64,000 nt of DNA from positions 126,560,240 through 126,624,239 of the forward strand of contig NC_086175.1 in assembly GCF_023053635.1 (NCBI RefSeq), given 5' to 3'. Each line of letters opens with the position of its first letter. Within the stretch, counting starts at the first letter, position 1. The notes below the pieces were generated by a model, which saw only the letters and a list, made by a program, of their open reading frames with translations, was not told the DNA's origin and did no database searches. Origin of the DNA: Elgaria multicarinata webbii. Its lineage: Eukaryota; Chordata; Lepidosauria; Squamata; Anguidae. This document shows, piece by piece, positions 1 to 12,700 of this stretch. A program made the position numbers and the translations under genes.

Positions 1-576
1 GGGAGGGGAATACAGGGAAGTCCCATTGCGCATGTGGATTTCTGGTCACACGATGGTTGGATGCCCAAAACAGAGTTGGTGGGCTTAAGGATGTTTAAAT
101 CTGTGTTGTATTTAGGCCATAATAATGAGATAGGTGCTCTTGAAATATAAGTTGTCTGAAGAGCAGTTGAAGGGGGAAAAATGTCTATTCTGCACTTGCT
201 AAACGACACCACTGGAATCTTTGGGCTGACATGTGCAAATTGGAGGGTGGCCTTCTTCACAGAGTTACCATGAGACTAAAAAGATAAAAGGAAAAATGTA
301 TCAATAGTTCTTAGTGTCCAAGCTCCACTGAAATTAATACGGGATGTCTCTGCTCTTTCATGAATCCCACTGATTGCAATAAGATTGGTTCCAGTAGATT
401 ATGTCCAAAGCTTGTAAAGAATTTTACATGTTTAAAAACAGTGCAACTGTTAAAAAATTAACAACAGATGTCATTAAATTGCATAAATGCCTTTTAAAGA
501 TCTGGGATCTATGATATGCTGATGGTAGTACCGAAACATAGTTAAGAAGATCTTGTTAAGAGTTTCGATCTTGATT
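1..576. other. SYTL2 intron, no recognised element
   Basis: AT-rich sequence without an ORF, repeat end or palindrome that I can identify. It must lie in the SYTL2 intron preceding the first exon of the window. Confidence 0.5.
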
Positions 577-1062
577 GGGTTCGGACGACATGATAACCAA
601 TGGTGGGTTAAATAGTCAATGATGAGTTACTGTGTCGTCTGTCAGGACTTTTTCACACCATGGTTAGTTATTCGGCTAAAATAACTAATGCAAGTAACCG
701 ACTGTGCGGAGTTGACTATTTGAACAACCGTTGGTTAGCGTGTCGTGTGTCGGGCACTGTTAACTATTTCATCACTCACGGTTATTTTCAGTGACTACAG
801 AGAGTGACCAAAGCAGCAGCTGCCACTTTTGTCTAGCTGACAGAACTCACAATGGCTGATGGGATACCAGAGGAAGGACTAAGTGGAGAAGAGAGGGCAC
901 GGGATATGTCAATCAAACACACTATTGACTAATAGTCGACTCGATGCTGGCCTTAATCCACACCACAGTTTATTATAATCATGTTGTGTGGAGTACCCCC
1001 TCTATAATCAACCATGGAGTTGACTATTAACCTACCGTTGACTAGTGTGTTGTCCGAACCAG
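577..1062 (-). mobile_element. ~490-bp non-autonomous element, GTTCGGACRACA-ended MITE family (copy A)
   Basis: Begins GGGTTCGGACGACATGATAA and ends with the inverted form GTTGTCCGAACC. Read on the minus strand it shares internal blocks with copies at 4905-5446 and 38499-39000: the GTACTCC...ACACAACATGAT block and the TATCCCATCAGCCATTG block. No coding capacity. It ends 10 bases before the solo LTR at 1073. Confidence 0.7.
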
Positions 1063-1072
1063 ACTTTGTGTC

Positions 1073-1922
1073 TGTCCGGGAAAGCCGCCAAATGGCTTGA
1101 CAAAGAAAGATAAGACCAGCCGGTAGCTAGGTAACGAAGGTGTTTATTTACAGAAGCTAAACAGTAAAGGGAAAGGAGGGGAAAACGGGGGTTTGACAGC
1201 AAAAGTCAAGGAACAGGAACAGTTCAAGGAGCAGGCTTGTAGAGTAGTCAATGTCCAGTCCAAAGTCAAGGGAGCGTGGCAAAGAGGAGATTCGATAATG
1301 CAGTCCAAGTTCAAACACAGCCAACAGTCAGCGACAAACCAGTAACACAGTCCAGAGTCAGGGGCAACAACAGGCAAGACATAGTCACAAACCGGTCCAA
1401 GGTCGAAGCAGGAATCCAGAGTAGGCAGACGTGGTCACGGGGTCCGGGAATCAAGACAGGAATCAGAATCCAGGCGTTCAGGAACAAGGCACGAGATCAC
1501 AAGAGCAAAGGCTTCCGCCAGAATGCTCAGATAATCTCTGACCACTTTGCAGGGCTCACAGCTGCGCTTTTATCCTTAGTCAGAGTGCTGAGTCATGGCC
1601 TCTCAGCTGATCCCTAATTGCCTGGTGTTTCTGGTGGAGGCGGCGAGACCGGCGTCTGGTTGCCTTCTCCGCCCGCAACTGGCTGAAACCAGGCTTCTCC
1701 GCCTCCTCCTCAGACCTCTGCGGCTCCTCCGTAGTCTTTGCTGGCATCAGGCCCTCAGAGCTAGCAGAGGTCCCAACTGGCCTTGGCTCTTCTCCCTGAG
1801 GCTCTGCCACAGTCTCTGCCAGTCCAGCCTCCTCACTACCTGAGCTGGGCTTCTCGGTACTAGGTCCAGCCTCTGCCACCTCCTCCTCATCTCCTGACTC
1901 CATCTCTATGCAGGGCATGACA
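1073..1922 (-). mobile_element. Solo LTR, retrotransposon fossil (family twin of 54953-55809)
   Basis: 850 bp with TG...CA ends (TGTCCGGG ... CATGACA) and a perfect 5-bp target duplication GTGTC at 1068-1072 and 1923-1927. On the minus strand a TATA-like ATAAAAG and a downstream AATAAA occur in the correct order, giving the orientation. No internal region or second LTR is adjacent, so it is a solo LTR. A 5-bp duplication fits Ty3/Gypsy or some ERV classes; I cannot decide. Only about 1-2% different from its twin, so recent. An open acidic frame inside it (minus strand) is LTR sequence, not a host gene. Confidence 0.85.
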
Positions 1923-2031
1923 GTGTCTTCGAACTTAATTATGGTGGTTTTCAGCTTTAGTTTTAAGCATGCACAGCCAAAATGCAAAATAACCTTTTCC
2001 TTCTTTCGTGTCTGTATGTGTTATCTTTCAG

Positions 2032-2164
2032 CAGAGAAGAGCCAAAGGAAGTCAGACAAAACAAAGAGCAGTTGGGTGAGCAATGTCAATAAAGAAGTCT
2101 CCACGCCACCAGAACTGTTGGGTGCCATAAAAGAGACGGAAGGAGAATCAAAATCTAGTCAGAG
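2032..2164 (+). CDS. SYTL2: SYTL2 exon a: region just after the Rab27-binding SHD
   Basis: 133 nt between a TTTCAG acceptor and a GTTAGC donor. The exon enters with two bases completing a codon and leaves with two bases over. It encodes the stretch with SWVSNVNKE and TPPELLGAI, matching the mammalian segment immediately C-terminal to the SHD helices. The exon lies 105 bases downstream of a solo LTR. Confidence 0.88.
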
Positions 2165-5100
2165 GTTAGCGATCCAAAGAAACTTGCTAATTATTTTGTT
2201 TCGTATAAATGTATTGATTGGAAAAAACAGCTAAGCTTACCAAGAGAGAATGAGGCTGGAGGAAGATGTAATAATTCAAGGTTGGTGTGGGTTAGTTTCA
2301 GAACACGATTGTTACAAGCAGGACAGGTGTACATTTTTGCAGGGTGGGGTCCTGTCACAGGATCTGTTCAAACTGGCTTTGCAGGATTTTGGTGTAAGTC
2401 AGACTGAATTGGGAAAAATCTGCTTCCTATTCTTAAGAAGGGAGACAAGGGCCTGAGTCTATGGCCTAGTCTACACCAAGCAGGATATTGCACCATGAAA
2501 GCGGCATGAAAGCGGTATATAAAAGGCAGGAGCCACGCTACTGCTTTATAGCGGTATCGAAGTGGTTGGGGCCCATCGACACAGACCATGTGCCACTTTC
2601 ATTCTGCGCTAACCTGCTTGGTGTGGCTCCTGCCTTTTATATACCGCCTTCATAGTGTTATATCCTACTTGGTGTAGAAGTGTCAAATGGCCCCAACAGT
2701 CGTCAGTGCACTTCAGTACCACTATAAAGCACTAGTGTGGTTCCTGCCTTTTATATACCACTTTCCTAGTGTAATATCCTGCTTGGTGTAGATTAGGCCT
2801 ATGTGCTGCAGATGCCTCTTTGCTACCCTCCATAATATTACTGAACCTATTTGGGGGAATATCACAGAGCAGCATGGTCAGAAACAGTGTTGTATCAGTG
2901 CTGCATTTTACCTAATTATGAGTACCAGCATTATGCATTGAAGTTTAACGATTAAACATATAAAAGCTCCTTTAATTGTTTTCTTGTAGATGCAAATTGT
3001 TGGTGATCTGTTAAAATTACTTGTACTGTTCTTTTATGGCCATAAATATGTCACCTAATGGTAACTTAATATATGGTATGTTGACACATCAAACTGGATT
3101 TCTTTTGAAGGGCAAATGTTTCCCATCCACGCCTATAAATATTATAGGTTGGAAATGAATGTGCCTTAGATGTACACTGCCGTCAAGGATACATAAATGA
3201 GAAGCGCCCTTGTTTAAAGTGAGGGAAGGGTTCTCCTTTTTCATGAACTGTGTTATTCTTTAAACTAGTGTTTAGCTACCTTTTTGTAGGTGTGGAGAGA
3301 AAGGTCTACTTTAAGTCATGGTTGCAAAACACAAAGTTGGAGATGGAAATCAATGCAATTGAATTTTTTTTGAGGGGCTATCTATTCTGCGGCTCTCACT
3401 TCCTTGGTACCTGCCTCCTGCTGAATGGCTAGAGTTGTTATGATTGAAGCTGGGTCCTCCCCCACATGTGATTGGGCTGCTGGATGCAGCTCTGCAACCA
3501 GGCCTGCTTCCCATCCATAGGGATCCTATAACACCCTAAAAGACATCTCAGAGACGGTCCGTAGTAGAAAACATTATGGTGGTCAAGCCTGGAGATCATG
3601 AAAGACTGGATGAAAGGTGTCCGGTTTCGTCTTCCAACAGTCCTGCTGCTTACCTAGAACGGGATGCAGTTGCTAGACTGCATTTCCAGCCACAGAGATC
3701 ACATGCTGATACGTGGTCACATGCTGAAATCACATGCTGAATTTCCAGCCACAGAGATCACATGCTGAATGCAGGAAAAGAAAGTTGTTTAGTTCTGTAG
3801 GTACAACTTAGCTAAGAAGCTACAGTGGCCTGGTTCAGACAACACGCTAAACCATGCTGCTTAACCACAAAATGGTTAAGGGAATGCATGCATTCCCTTA
3901 ACCATTTTGTGGTTAAGCAGCATGGTTTAGCGTGTTGTCTGAACCAGGCTACTGTAGGACTCCCTGATTAAAAGCTGTTTGCTCAAAACATATGAATGCA
4001 ACAAGTGTCAATTATCCCCCCTTGGATTTCTACCTTTTCCCGGTCACTGGTGCTGCCCCGTGTGTGTGTGCGTGTGCGTGCATTGCCTAAGAGTAAGCCA
4101 TGATTCAGGACCACACCTGAGCTGCATACACATTCCCTCCTTTGCAAACCCAATCAATGCTCAAATGGCTTCTCATTTTATTTATATAGAGATTTCTGTC
4201 CCACCTTTCTTGTGCCTATGCACTACCCAGGATGGCTTAAAATAATTTTAAATGTCACAATGTCATAAGATACAATAAAAATAGCATTTAAAACTCAATA
4301 AAATGCAACAACAGAAATACATTCATTATTATTTTTATTTATTCAATTTATATCCCGCTTATATACAAAATACCCTAGACGGCATACAAAGTTAAAACAA
4401 TTTAAACAAGATAAAAACAATCCATAAAAAAATGGGGGTAATTCAATTCCTGGTCGAGAAGGCTATCAATGGCTATGTGCTACCTCCAGTATCAGAGGCA
4501 GTAAGCCTATAAACACCAGTTGCTGGGGAATTGGGCGGGTGGGTACTGTTGCACCATGTCCTGCTTGTGGGTTGGGCGCTGTGTGAACAGAGTGCTGGAC
4601 TAGAACCCTTGGTCTGATCCAGCAGGGCTCTTCTTATGTTCTTAATATTTAAGTCAGTTTAGGTGTGTGATATAGACAGGACCTAGGTAATAGGCTATGG
4701 TTAGGGATATTATTTCTTGTTTTTTTTCCCTTTTACAGTCTTAAAGTGCTCAGTGCGGCCTCTAACACATTAGAGAAGCCCAAGGACGATTCGAGGAAGC
4801 CATCTGCCTCGCCATCTAAGGTGGGTTCATTGATGATGGCCTGTGAAAATCAATTGCCCGTTTTAACATTTGCAGAAAAGGAAGGGATATCATCTGTTAT
4901 CACCATGGCTCAGTTCAGACAACGCATTAGTCAACGCAGTGTGAAAACTCCACTCAACTGTTGAGTTTTAGGAGGTAATCCCCACACAACATGTTCTATC
5001 TCCACTGTTGTGTGACTGCGGGCTACCATGGAGTTGAGTAAAAGTCAATGTGATATTTGATTGACAGTTCCTCCTCCCTCTCTCCTCCCCCGGTCCTCCC

Positions 5101-8100
5101 AATTGTATCCCATCAGCCATTGCTGTGAAAAAACAATCCTGGCGGCTGTCCTAGAGCGGCACTTCCTCATTTTGCCGCTCTTACCAGAGAACTCTGTAAC
5201 CAGTGAGAAAAGTCAACTCAATGCAACGGGAAACTCCACAGAGTATGTCACACAACATGCAACACAACAGTTGAGCAGGAACTCTCTTCTGCAAAACGTG
5301 GATGTTCTGCGTGGAGTGTTTTCCAAAAAATCTCTACAGTGGGGTGGAGTTTTCCCGCCAGACCACACATTTCTCAACGGTGATGTAAAAACTCCACCGT
5401 GGAGTTCTAAAACCACCATAGAGAAATGTGTTGTCTGAACTGAGCCTATTATCTCTGAGTTACTTGCAGTCACATGCTCATCAAGTCCTGGGGTCCTCCA
5501 AGCCTGCATTTTCCTTTTCAGACAAAATTAGAAGCAGGCCTGACTGATGGAAAAACCAGCTTTGGGGCACATTTGCGAGGCGGACTTGCAGAACTGGTGT
5601 GAGCAGGAAGAGTGAAGCACACCCACCTGCCTCCTCCATCTTCACATTTGCATTATCTTAGCAAATAAGGATTTAGGAACACATGTTTGCTGAGATGATG
5701 TGCAGTTCTGCCCAGAGAGACCTAGATCCACCTGGCTTTTGTCTCTGTTTAGGTCTTTTAACACCTGAGCACTCAAATACCTGGCCCTGAAGTCTTACTA
5801 GTACAGCGTGGGCTGAGTTTGGCCCGGTTCAAACATGCATGTACAACATTTGATTACTGACTCACGATCAAATGTGAGAATGGTCTGCACTTGAAGAACT
5901 TCATGTTTTTGAGTTGGTATTGGATATTATTATTATTGGGTGTTCATTCAACCTTTAACAATTCAAAATAGTTTCTGAATATGGAGGACCTAGATTTATG
6001 TGTTTTATTGGCTCATCATTTATTGGTCTGCTTTTCGGCTCATTTGTAAAGTTGTTATAGTGGTTTTAAATGTATGTGCATTTTCGCATGTTTTTGTGGT
6101 TATTAGTTTTTGTATATTTTTAAGTGTTTTTATCTTATGTGAACTGCCCAGAGAGTTTCAGCTATGGGGCAGTATACAAATGCAATAAAATAAATAAATA
6201 AACTAAATATTTGGAGAGTTCCAGCTGTGGTGATTAATCATGATGTTTTATTCACCCACACACATCATCGCTTGATCCACAGTCAGTGTGAATCTTGAGT
6301 ATACAAGTGTGAATCAGCTCTTTGCTGTCAAACTAAGCACTGCAAAAAGGCCTCAAATGGGCACTGAATGTTTCTGCATGGGGCTGAAGGAAAGCTGGAA
6401 CAAATATCCTGCATCACGCAAAAGACAAAAAAATGCCCTGTATTCAGATATAAAAGTTTTAGCAAGAACACTGTTGAAACCAAAGCAGAATATGGTTTCC
6501 AACAATAGAGTTTTCCAGCAGTTTTCGTAGGCTCTTCCTCAACACCCCAAATGAATACCCCCAGTTTCATGGTTATAGCTGTTGTGTAGAGCAAGAGGTT
6601 TGTCCAACAAAAACAAGGAAAGCTACCATCATCTTACAGGATCAGTAAACATGCAATGGTTTTCTTGTCATGGTTTTACTGCTTAAAAAACACACCTTAC
6701 TTTGTATACAGAAGTTAGCAAAGAACTCTTGTTTTGAACTGAAAATGGGACTACAGGCACGGTCAAGCCTGAATAACAGCTATGGACTGTAGTCTGGAAA
6801 TTCAGGTTAGACGGGACAGATTGGATATGTGTCCACCCAATTCGGTATTTATTGAAGCCTTCTCTGGTATGCAGACAATGCAGCGATGGGTTGATGATGA
6901 CGTTTATCTTTCTAGAATGCCCATGCTTTGCTGAGCTTTTGTGCATGCCCAATTGCCTCTGTGAAACATCTGGATCTGGTTGCATTGCTTGTACTTTCTT
7001 CATTTCAGAACTTTCAGGACTCTTGTGTGTTTTTTTAGATGTAACATGGCTTTGCAAAGTTGAAAACGCCAGAGATGATGGCCGGATGAATCCTTACTCC
7101 ACCTTTACAAATGGCATTGCTTGTTTTTATAGAATGAATAACAGTCCCCTCACCCAAAACAATAAAGCATTAGCCTTCCTTTTGAAGTGTTTGTCCAACT
7201 GCGGTTTAACGTTTACTGCTGTGTTTTTTAATTTGCTTCTATATGACAAGATCTCCTATATGATCGCCCTCTGACATAATACAGCAGGCTACAGCTGTCC
7301 CATTAAAATATCCTTGCATTATCAATCTGCTTTCTTCTGCTTTCTATGAAGGTAATTGTTGTTCCACTGTTAAATACAGCATCCTCACCCCTGATAACAT
7401 TTCTGCTTCGCTTGCTCAGTTGTAACAATCCTAAAAACCTTTACTAGGGGAAAAAAAGTCCCATTCAATTCTGTGGGAAGTGTATCTGACTGTTTTTGTT
7501 TAACTTTGGTATCGTTACTATAATTGATGCATCTCTACATTGTTATGTGGACCATTTTTCTTCCTTCCCATGCTCTTTCCTAAATCTGTAAATTTAAACT
7601 GAACATTATTTTTTGTTTCAGCAAAGGAAAAATCCATTTAATGACTCAACTTCACTAGAAGATAATGCAAAAAGTGAGCGGTCTGAAAATGGAATGATTG
7701 ATTTATCAGAGGCAACAGAGAAAGGTGAAGATTTTTTTCCCCTAATGCTTTTGTGGATTCACTGAAAAACTTGAAAAAGTGTAAAAAAAACTCCTTTTAC
7801 TGGCATTTTTAATGCTGCACTAATGACTCAATTTTCTGAAGGAGTTTCTGAGAAACATACTATATTTTTGCCTCTCTGATTGATACCCATCCTTCCCATT
7901 GACATATTCAAGGTGGCTAATGAGTAACGAACAATACAAAATAGCAATAAACATTCAAACATACATAATATGCATACATTGTATAAACATTATACAATGT
8001 TTATTGAATATCTTGATCATTCAATATTAGAACTAGATTTCATTCAGAGGGCCTGTTGTATTAGCTGTATTGGCTAGAATTTAAGAATTGAGTGGACTGT

Positions 8101-8136
8101 CTATGTGATACATGATTTGCATTTTTCTTTCATTTA

Positions 8137-8191
<55 letters not shown>

Positions 8192-9700
8192 CTTGGAAAA
8201 TGCAGATCATGAAATATTCTGGGACAGAACAATTCATACGGACAAGACAATACCCTGCAACCAACCAGACATAACAGTTATAGAAAAACAACAACAACAC
8301 ATGTACCTCATTAACATAGCAATACCAAATGACAAAGATGTTGTAGAAGAAGAAGAGGAAAAGCAAGAAAAATATACACCACTTGCCATGGTAGTTAAAG
8401 TACTATGGCAACAGGAAAAAGGTCATAATTATTCCTTTACTTACATCAGTCAGTGGCATCACATCAAAAAACTATATGAAAAACCTTTAGAAACTGGGAC
8501 TACCAAAATACATCCACACCAACATCCGGAAAGCAGTCATACTTAAAACATGCTCAATTGTCAGGAAATTCCTGAATCAGTAAAAGACGGCATGACTTGA
8601 CAAAACCTGACTTGTCCGTCTAAAAAAACCTGCCATGAGCAAGAAAAGAGATAATATTAATAAAATTGTATTATTCCAAGTCATAATCCAAGACAGACAT
8701 TGATAGCTAGTTTTGACCCCTCCCTCTGCTGCTGAGAATTGATGCTATCTTTCAATGCTACTAGTGATAATGGCTGAGTTGAGCTAACTTTATTTCAAAC
8801 TGGAATATCAAACTGAGCCACATGGAAGGATTTGGGAACTTATCTTAGTGTGATGGGCATGGAAAATCCTTTTGCCTGACCACTAGAGGCCTCTTTTGAT
8901 TCTGCCCCATGCTTTTCCATGCTTTCCTTTTCTGCCCAGCTGGTAGCACCCTAATCCTGTCATCTGCTCCTGTCCTTTGCCTATCCTCACAAGCCACAAC
9001 TACCTTCTCCCTCTGTGTCAGAAGTCTTAAAGTATATCCTCTGGGTAAGAGATGGGATGTGTAGACTAAGGCCCTGATTCACAGTGTAGGTTGAATTTCT
9101 TGTAATTCAGAGGATGCTCAGGAAATTAATCCCATTTCTCTGGATTATTTCTGAGTCAGGTTGGTTGGGTGTTCGGGGCAAGGACTCTGCCCATCCTTAA
9201 GAATAACAATTTAAGTGTGCAGTCCTATGCATGTCTAGACAGAAAAAAATCCTACAAAAAACATGCCTGCCTGGGGAATGCTGGAAGGTGTAGGACTTTT
9301 TCTTTCTAAACTTGCATAGGATTGTACCCTAAAATACTCTCTCCAAGTATTACTGTAGCGTTGCCTTGATTATAGTGTAAGTGAATGTCCTCACCTTCTG
9401 AGCAAGCTTTACAAAAAACAACAACTAATTAACCAAAGCATGAATATTACTTCTATATGATGAACTGTTTGTCTCTGCACCAGATAACCTACCTTAATTT
9501 GACCCTTTCTTGATCTGTGGCCTAGTTTAAGCATGCAGCAGAAAGAGGTGGTAAGAGTTCTATGGTGGTCAAAATGGTGAACACACAGTCTTGGAGAAAT
9601 CACATTTTTTTTAATGCTCCCTTGCGTAAACTCCTCCCTGAAAGTAGAAAACTAATATAACAAGTACTGGGCTAGAGTCTTTCTCTCTGCTAGTTTTTTG

Positions 9701-9756
<56 letters not shown>

Positions 9757-12700
9757 TGTTGGGTTATTGTGCCAGAACTTTTCTCTCTGGAACTCTGTTT
9801 GTGCTCAGAAACAAACACACATCACGCAGGTCTTACACAGCAGAGCTGGTTTATTCACTTCCGGCTTCTGTGCAGTCCTGTTCAGTTCAGTTCAATTCAG
9901 ATCAGTTCAGATCAGCACACTGAGGCATACACAGAGAGCAGTGATCATAGAGCAGTGATCAGAGAGCAGTGATCAGTTCCATTTTACACAAGTGAGAAAC
10001 TATATACACATCTACACAATTCTTATCTACATTACATACAGCTGTGATGAGGCTAACTTAGAATCTTGGCAAGGTTCCCAGAACAGCCTCTATCTCAAGG
10101 TAATTGCCCACAGATAGTCTTTCTCTGTTTAACCCTGAGATAGCCATACACACACAATTTTAATGACTAAGCAAGTATTTCTTTTCATATACTTAACATG
10201 TGTGTGTGTTAATTTGCAAGGAGTTCCTCTTATGCAAGTTGCAACCCCACCTGCTGCATGAAGTGGTAATCCTCATTTTGCTACATGTATAGGTCAGGCC
10301 TAAGTTAAAACTTAAACCATTCCTGTCTTGTTACATTGCATCTTTATCTTAAGAAATAAGCTCATGTCTCTTCTCCAAGGCCCATAATAATGCTTTTGCT
10401 TAGCTGCTTGGTCTTTTGTTTCACAACTAACAAGCCTTCATTTGTAGTATGTTTTTACCCTTTTCTTTGTGTGTGCATCTTGTCTTGCAGACGTTCAATC
10501 GCCTTCAGTAGAAAGCCAACCCAGGGTAAGCTTAACACACCACAAAAGGGCAGGCGGGCCAGAGCAGGCACCTGTAGAACTGAACGAGGCAGGAAAACCT
10601 CCTGTACCAAGAGCTAGGAGAAATGTTCGCAAGACCCCGGATGTCAGTTTGAAAAGCGAAGATTCCTTCCCCAAAGGGTCTAGAAGGATCCAGCAAGTTA
10701 ATGGCCAAGGGACGCCGCCCAGAGGCATCCTGAAACGCAGCTCAAGTTCGAGTTCCACAGATTCCGAAGTGCTCCGTCTCAACCAAAGCTTGGACCAAAC
10801 CAATAAAACTGGTCTACCAGCCTCGACCATCCTTGAAGGTGTTGCTGAGAAGAACCCTCCTGCAGGGGAATTGGAAGGAATTGGATTTTCTCAAAACTCT
10901 TTGGAAAGACTAAAGCAAGTCAGGTTCTCCTCCAACGTAAGTAGGAAAGAGCGTCCACAGAGCTGCGAGTCGCAGGAGGGCAAAGAATCTGGGGAGTTCA
11001 GTTTGTTAGACTCTGACTCCGTTAAGATCAATGCAGACCAAGTGGGTGGCATAGGTGCACTTCGGAGTGGGCAGCCTCTTCCAGTAAAGCCTCCTCGGTC
11101 CTGTTCTCCAGCTTTAAATGGAAATGCTGAAGATGCTGGAGCAGTTCAAGAAGGAGAAGCACCTCCAAGTCCTTACAGCACTAGCTGCACGGGTCTGCCT
11201 TCACAGTCTGTGAAAAGCCCTCCTGTGGAACCTATACTCCGAACAGACTCTTCTAACCAGATCTTTCCCAGAGAAGAGCAAGCTGACGAGACACAGCCTC
11301 AGATCAAAACGAAACAGCTAAGCCCTAAGCCAGATGTCTCCTCAAAAAACACTACTGGTAAGAAATATAGCGTTGCCCGCTGTGTTAACTGCTAGTCACG
11401 CTATCAGCTTCATGTAATCCTGTCTATCGATCTTCCGTTTGGAAGTATGCTATCGCTTTACCGCCTTAACGTGGATGCTAACCATTTGCTTCTTTTCTAA
11501 CTTCCCACCACCACCACCTCATGTAGCTGCCGATTATTTTGTTGTTTAGGATGCACTCCATTGATTGTTGTGTTGTAAATGACTTGAATCAAATCACAAT
11601 TGGGACAAGCGGGTTATTAAACCTTTACTGGGGCAAAAATGTTACATTTCCTAGAATTGGTAAGTAACCTTTCCTATGGAAGCCTTTGAGATCTACTCTT
11701 GCTATTTTAGTTTTTTTAGAAATATTTTTCAGGGTCAAACAACTTGAAGAGCCAAATTCCCCCCTGCTCCAGTTCCTCCGTTATTTCCTGGTTTGGACAA
11801 ACCAATGTTTTGTCATTGTTTCTGTATTGGGCAAGCTATGGCTTGCCTTCAACCCAGACCTGGAAACTTTCTTCAAACAGAGGTTTTAAGCTCAATGGCC
11901 AAACAGCCAAACATCTGAACTTCACTGTTATAATAGCTGTTTGACGTATTGTCTTTTTGCAGTCTTTCGAATTAAGGAATTTCCATATTTATCTAAAATA
12001 TGTTCAAGCATTTTCTTCCATTTTTCCATTGTCATATTTGTTTTTAAAAGTAACTTGCACTGAATAAAACCATTATATTACAATGTCAGCTTAGAAGGTT
12101 TTATTAGTGGGGAAGTATTTTAAAACTTTGCTCCCTCCCTTAATTACTCCATGGGTTTCAAACTTGATTGACATGTCGCCAGTAGATGAACATTCTCATC
12201 CCAAAGTGTTGGAATTCCTTGAAAAATATAATTTATATTTTCTCGCTTTTTAAGACTTAATTGCCAAGGGGGAAGTGCTGGGGCAGCTTTCAGATTGAGG
12301 TGAATAGTTTGAGCAGCTGCCTTTAACCTGGTGCCCTTCAGAAGTGTTGGATTGTTAGAGCAGTATGACAATGGAACCAATGACCTAAAGAGGTTGTGGG
12401 CTCTCCCACCCTAGAGGCCTTCAAGAGGCAGCTGGACAGCCATCTGTCAGGGATGCTTTAAGGTGGATTCCTGCATTGAGCAGGGGTTTGGACTGGATGG
12501 TCTTCTAGGCCCCTTCCAACTCTACTATTCTATGATTCTATGATTACAACTCCAATGCTGGTCATTCACAGACAGGGTTGCTGTTCTGAGGTAAAACAGA
12601 GAGAAGGATTATGTACACTGCCTTGGATTCCTTGGAGGATAAAAGGCGGGATATAAATGTAAATAATAATAGTAATATTGGCCATGGAAGTCAAAGAACT

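Noticed and set aside
1580-1987. Acidic 135-residue open frame on the minus strand, repeated at 55467-55820
   Set aside because: Both copies lie inside solo LTRs with target duplications; the frame is LTR sequence and not a host gene.
10469-10490. ATG at 10469 as a start for exon d
   Set aside because: It lies in the polypyrimidine/acceptor region; the AG at 10489-10490 and the phase show that the exon begins at 10491.
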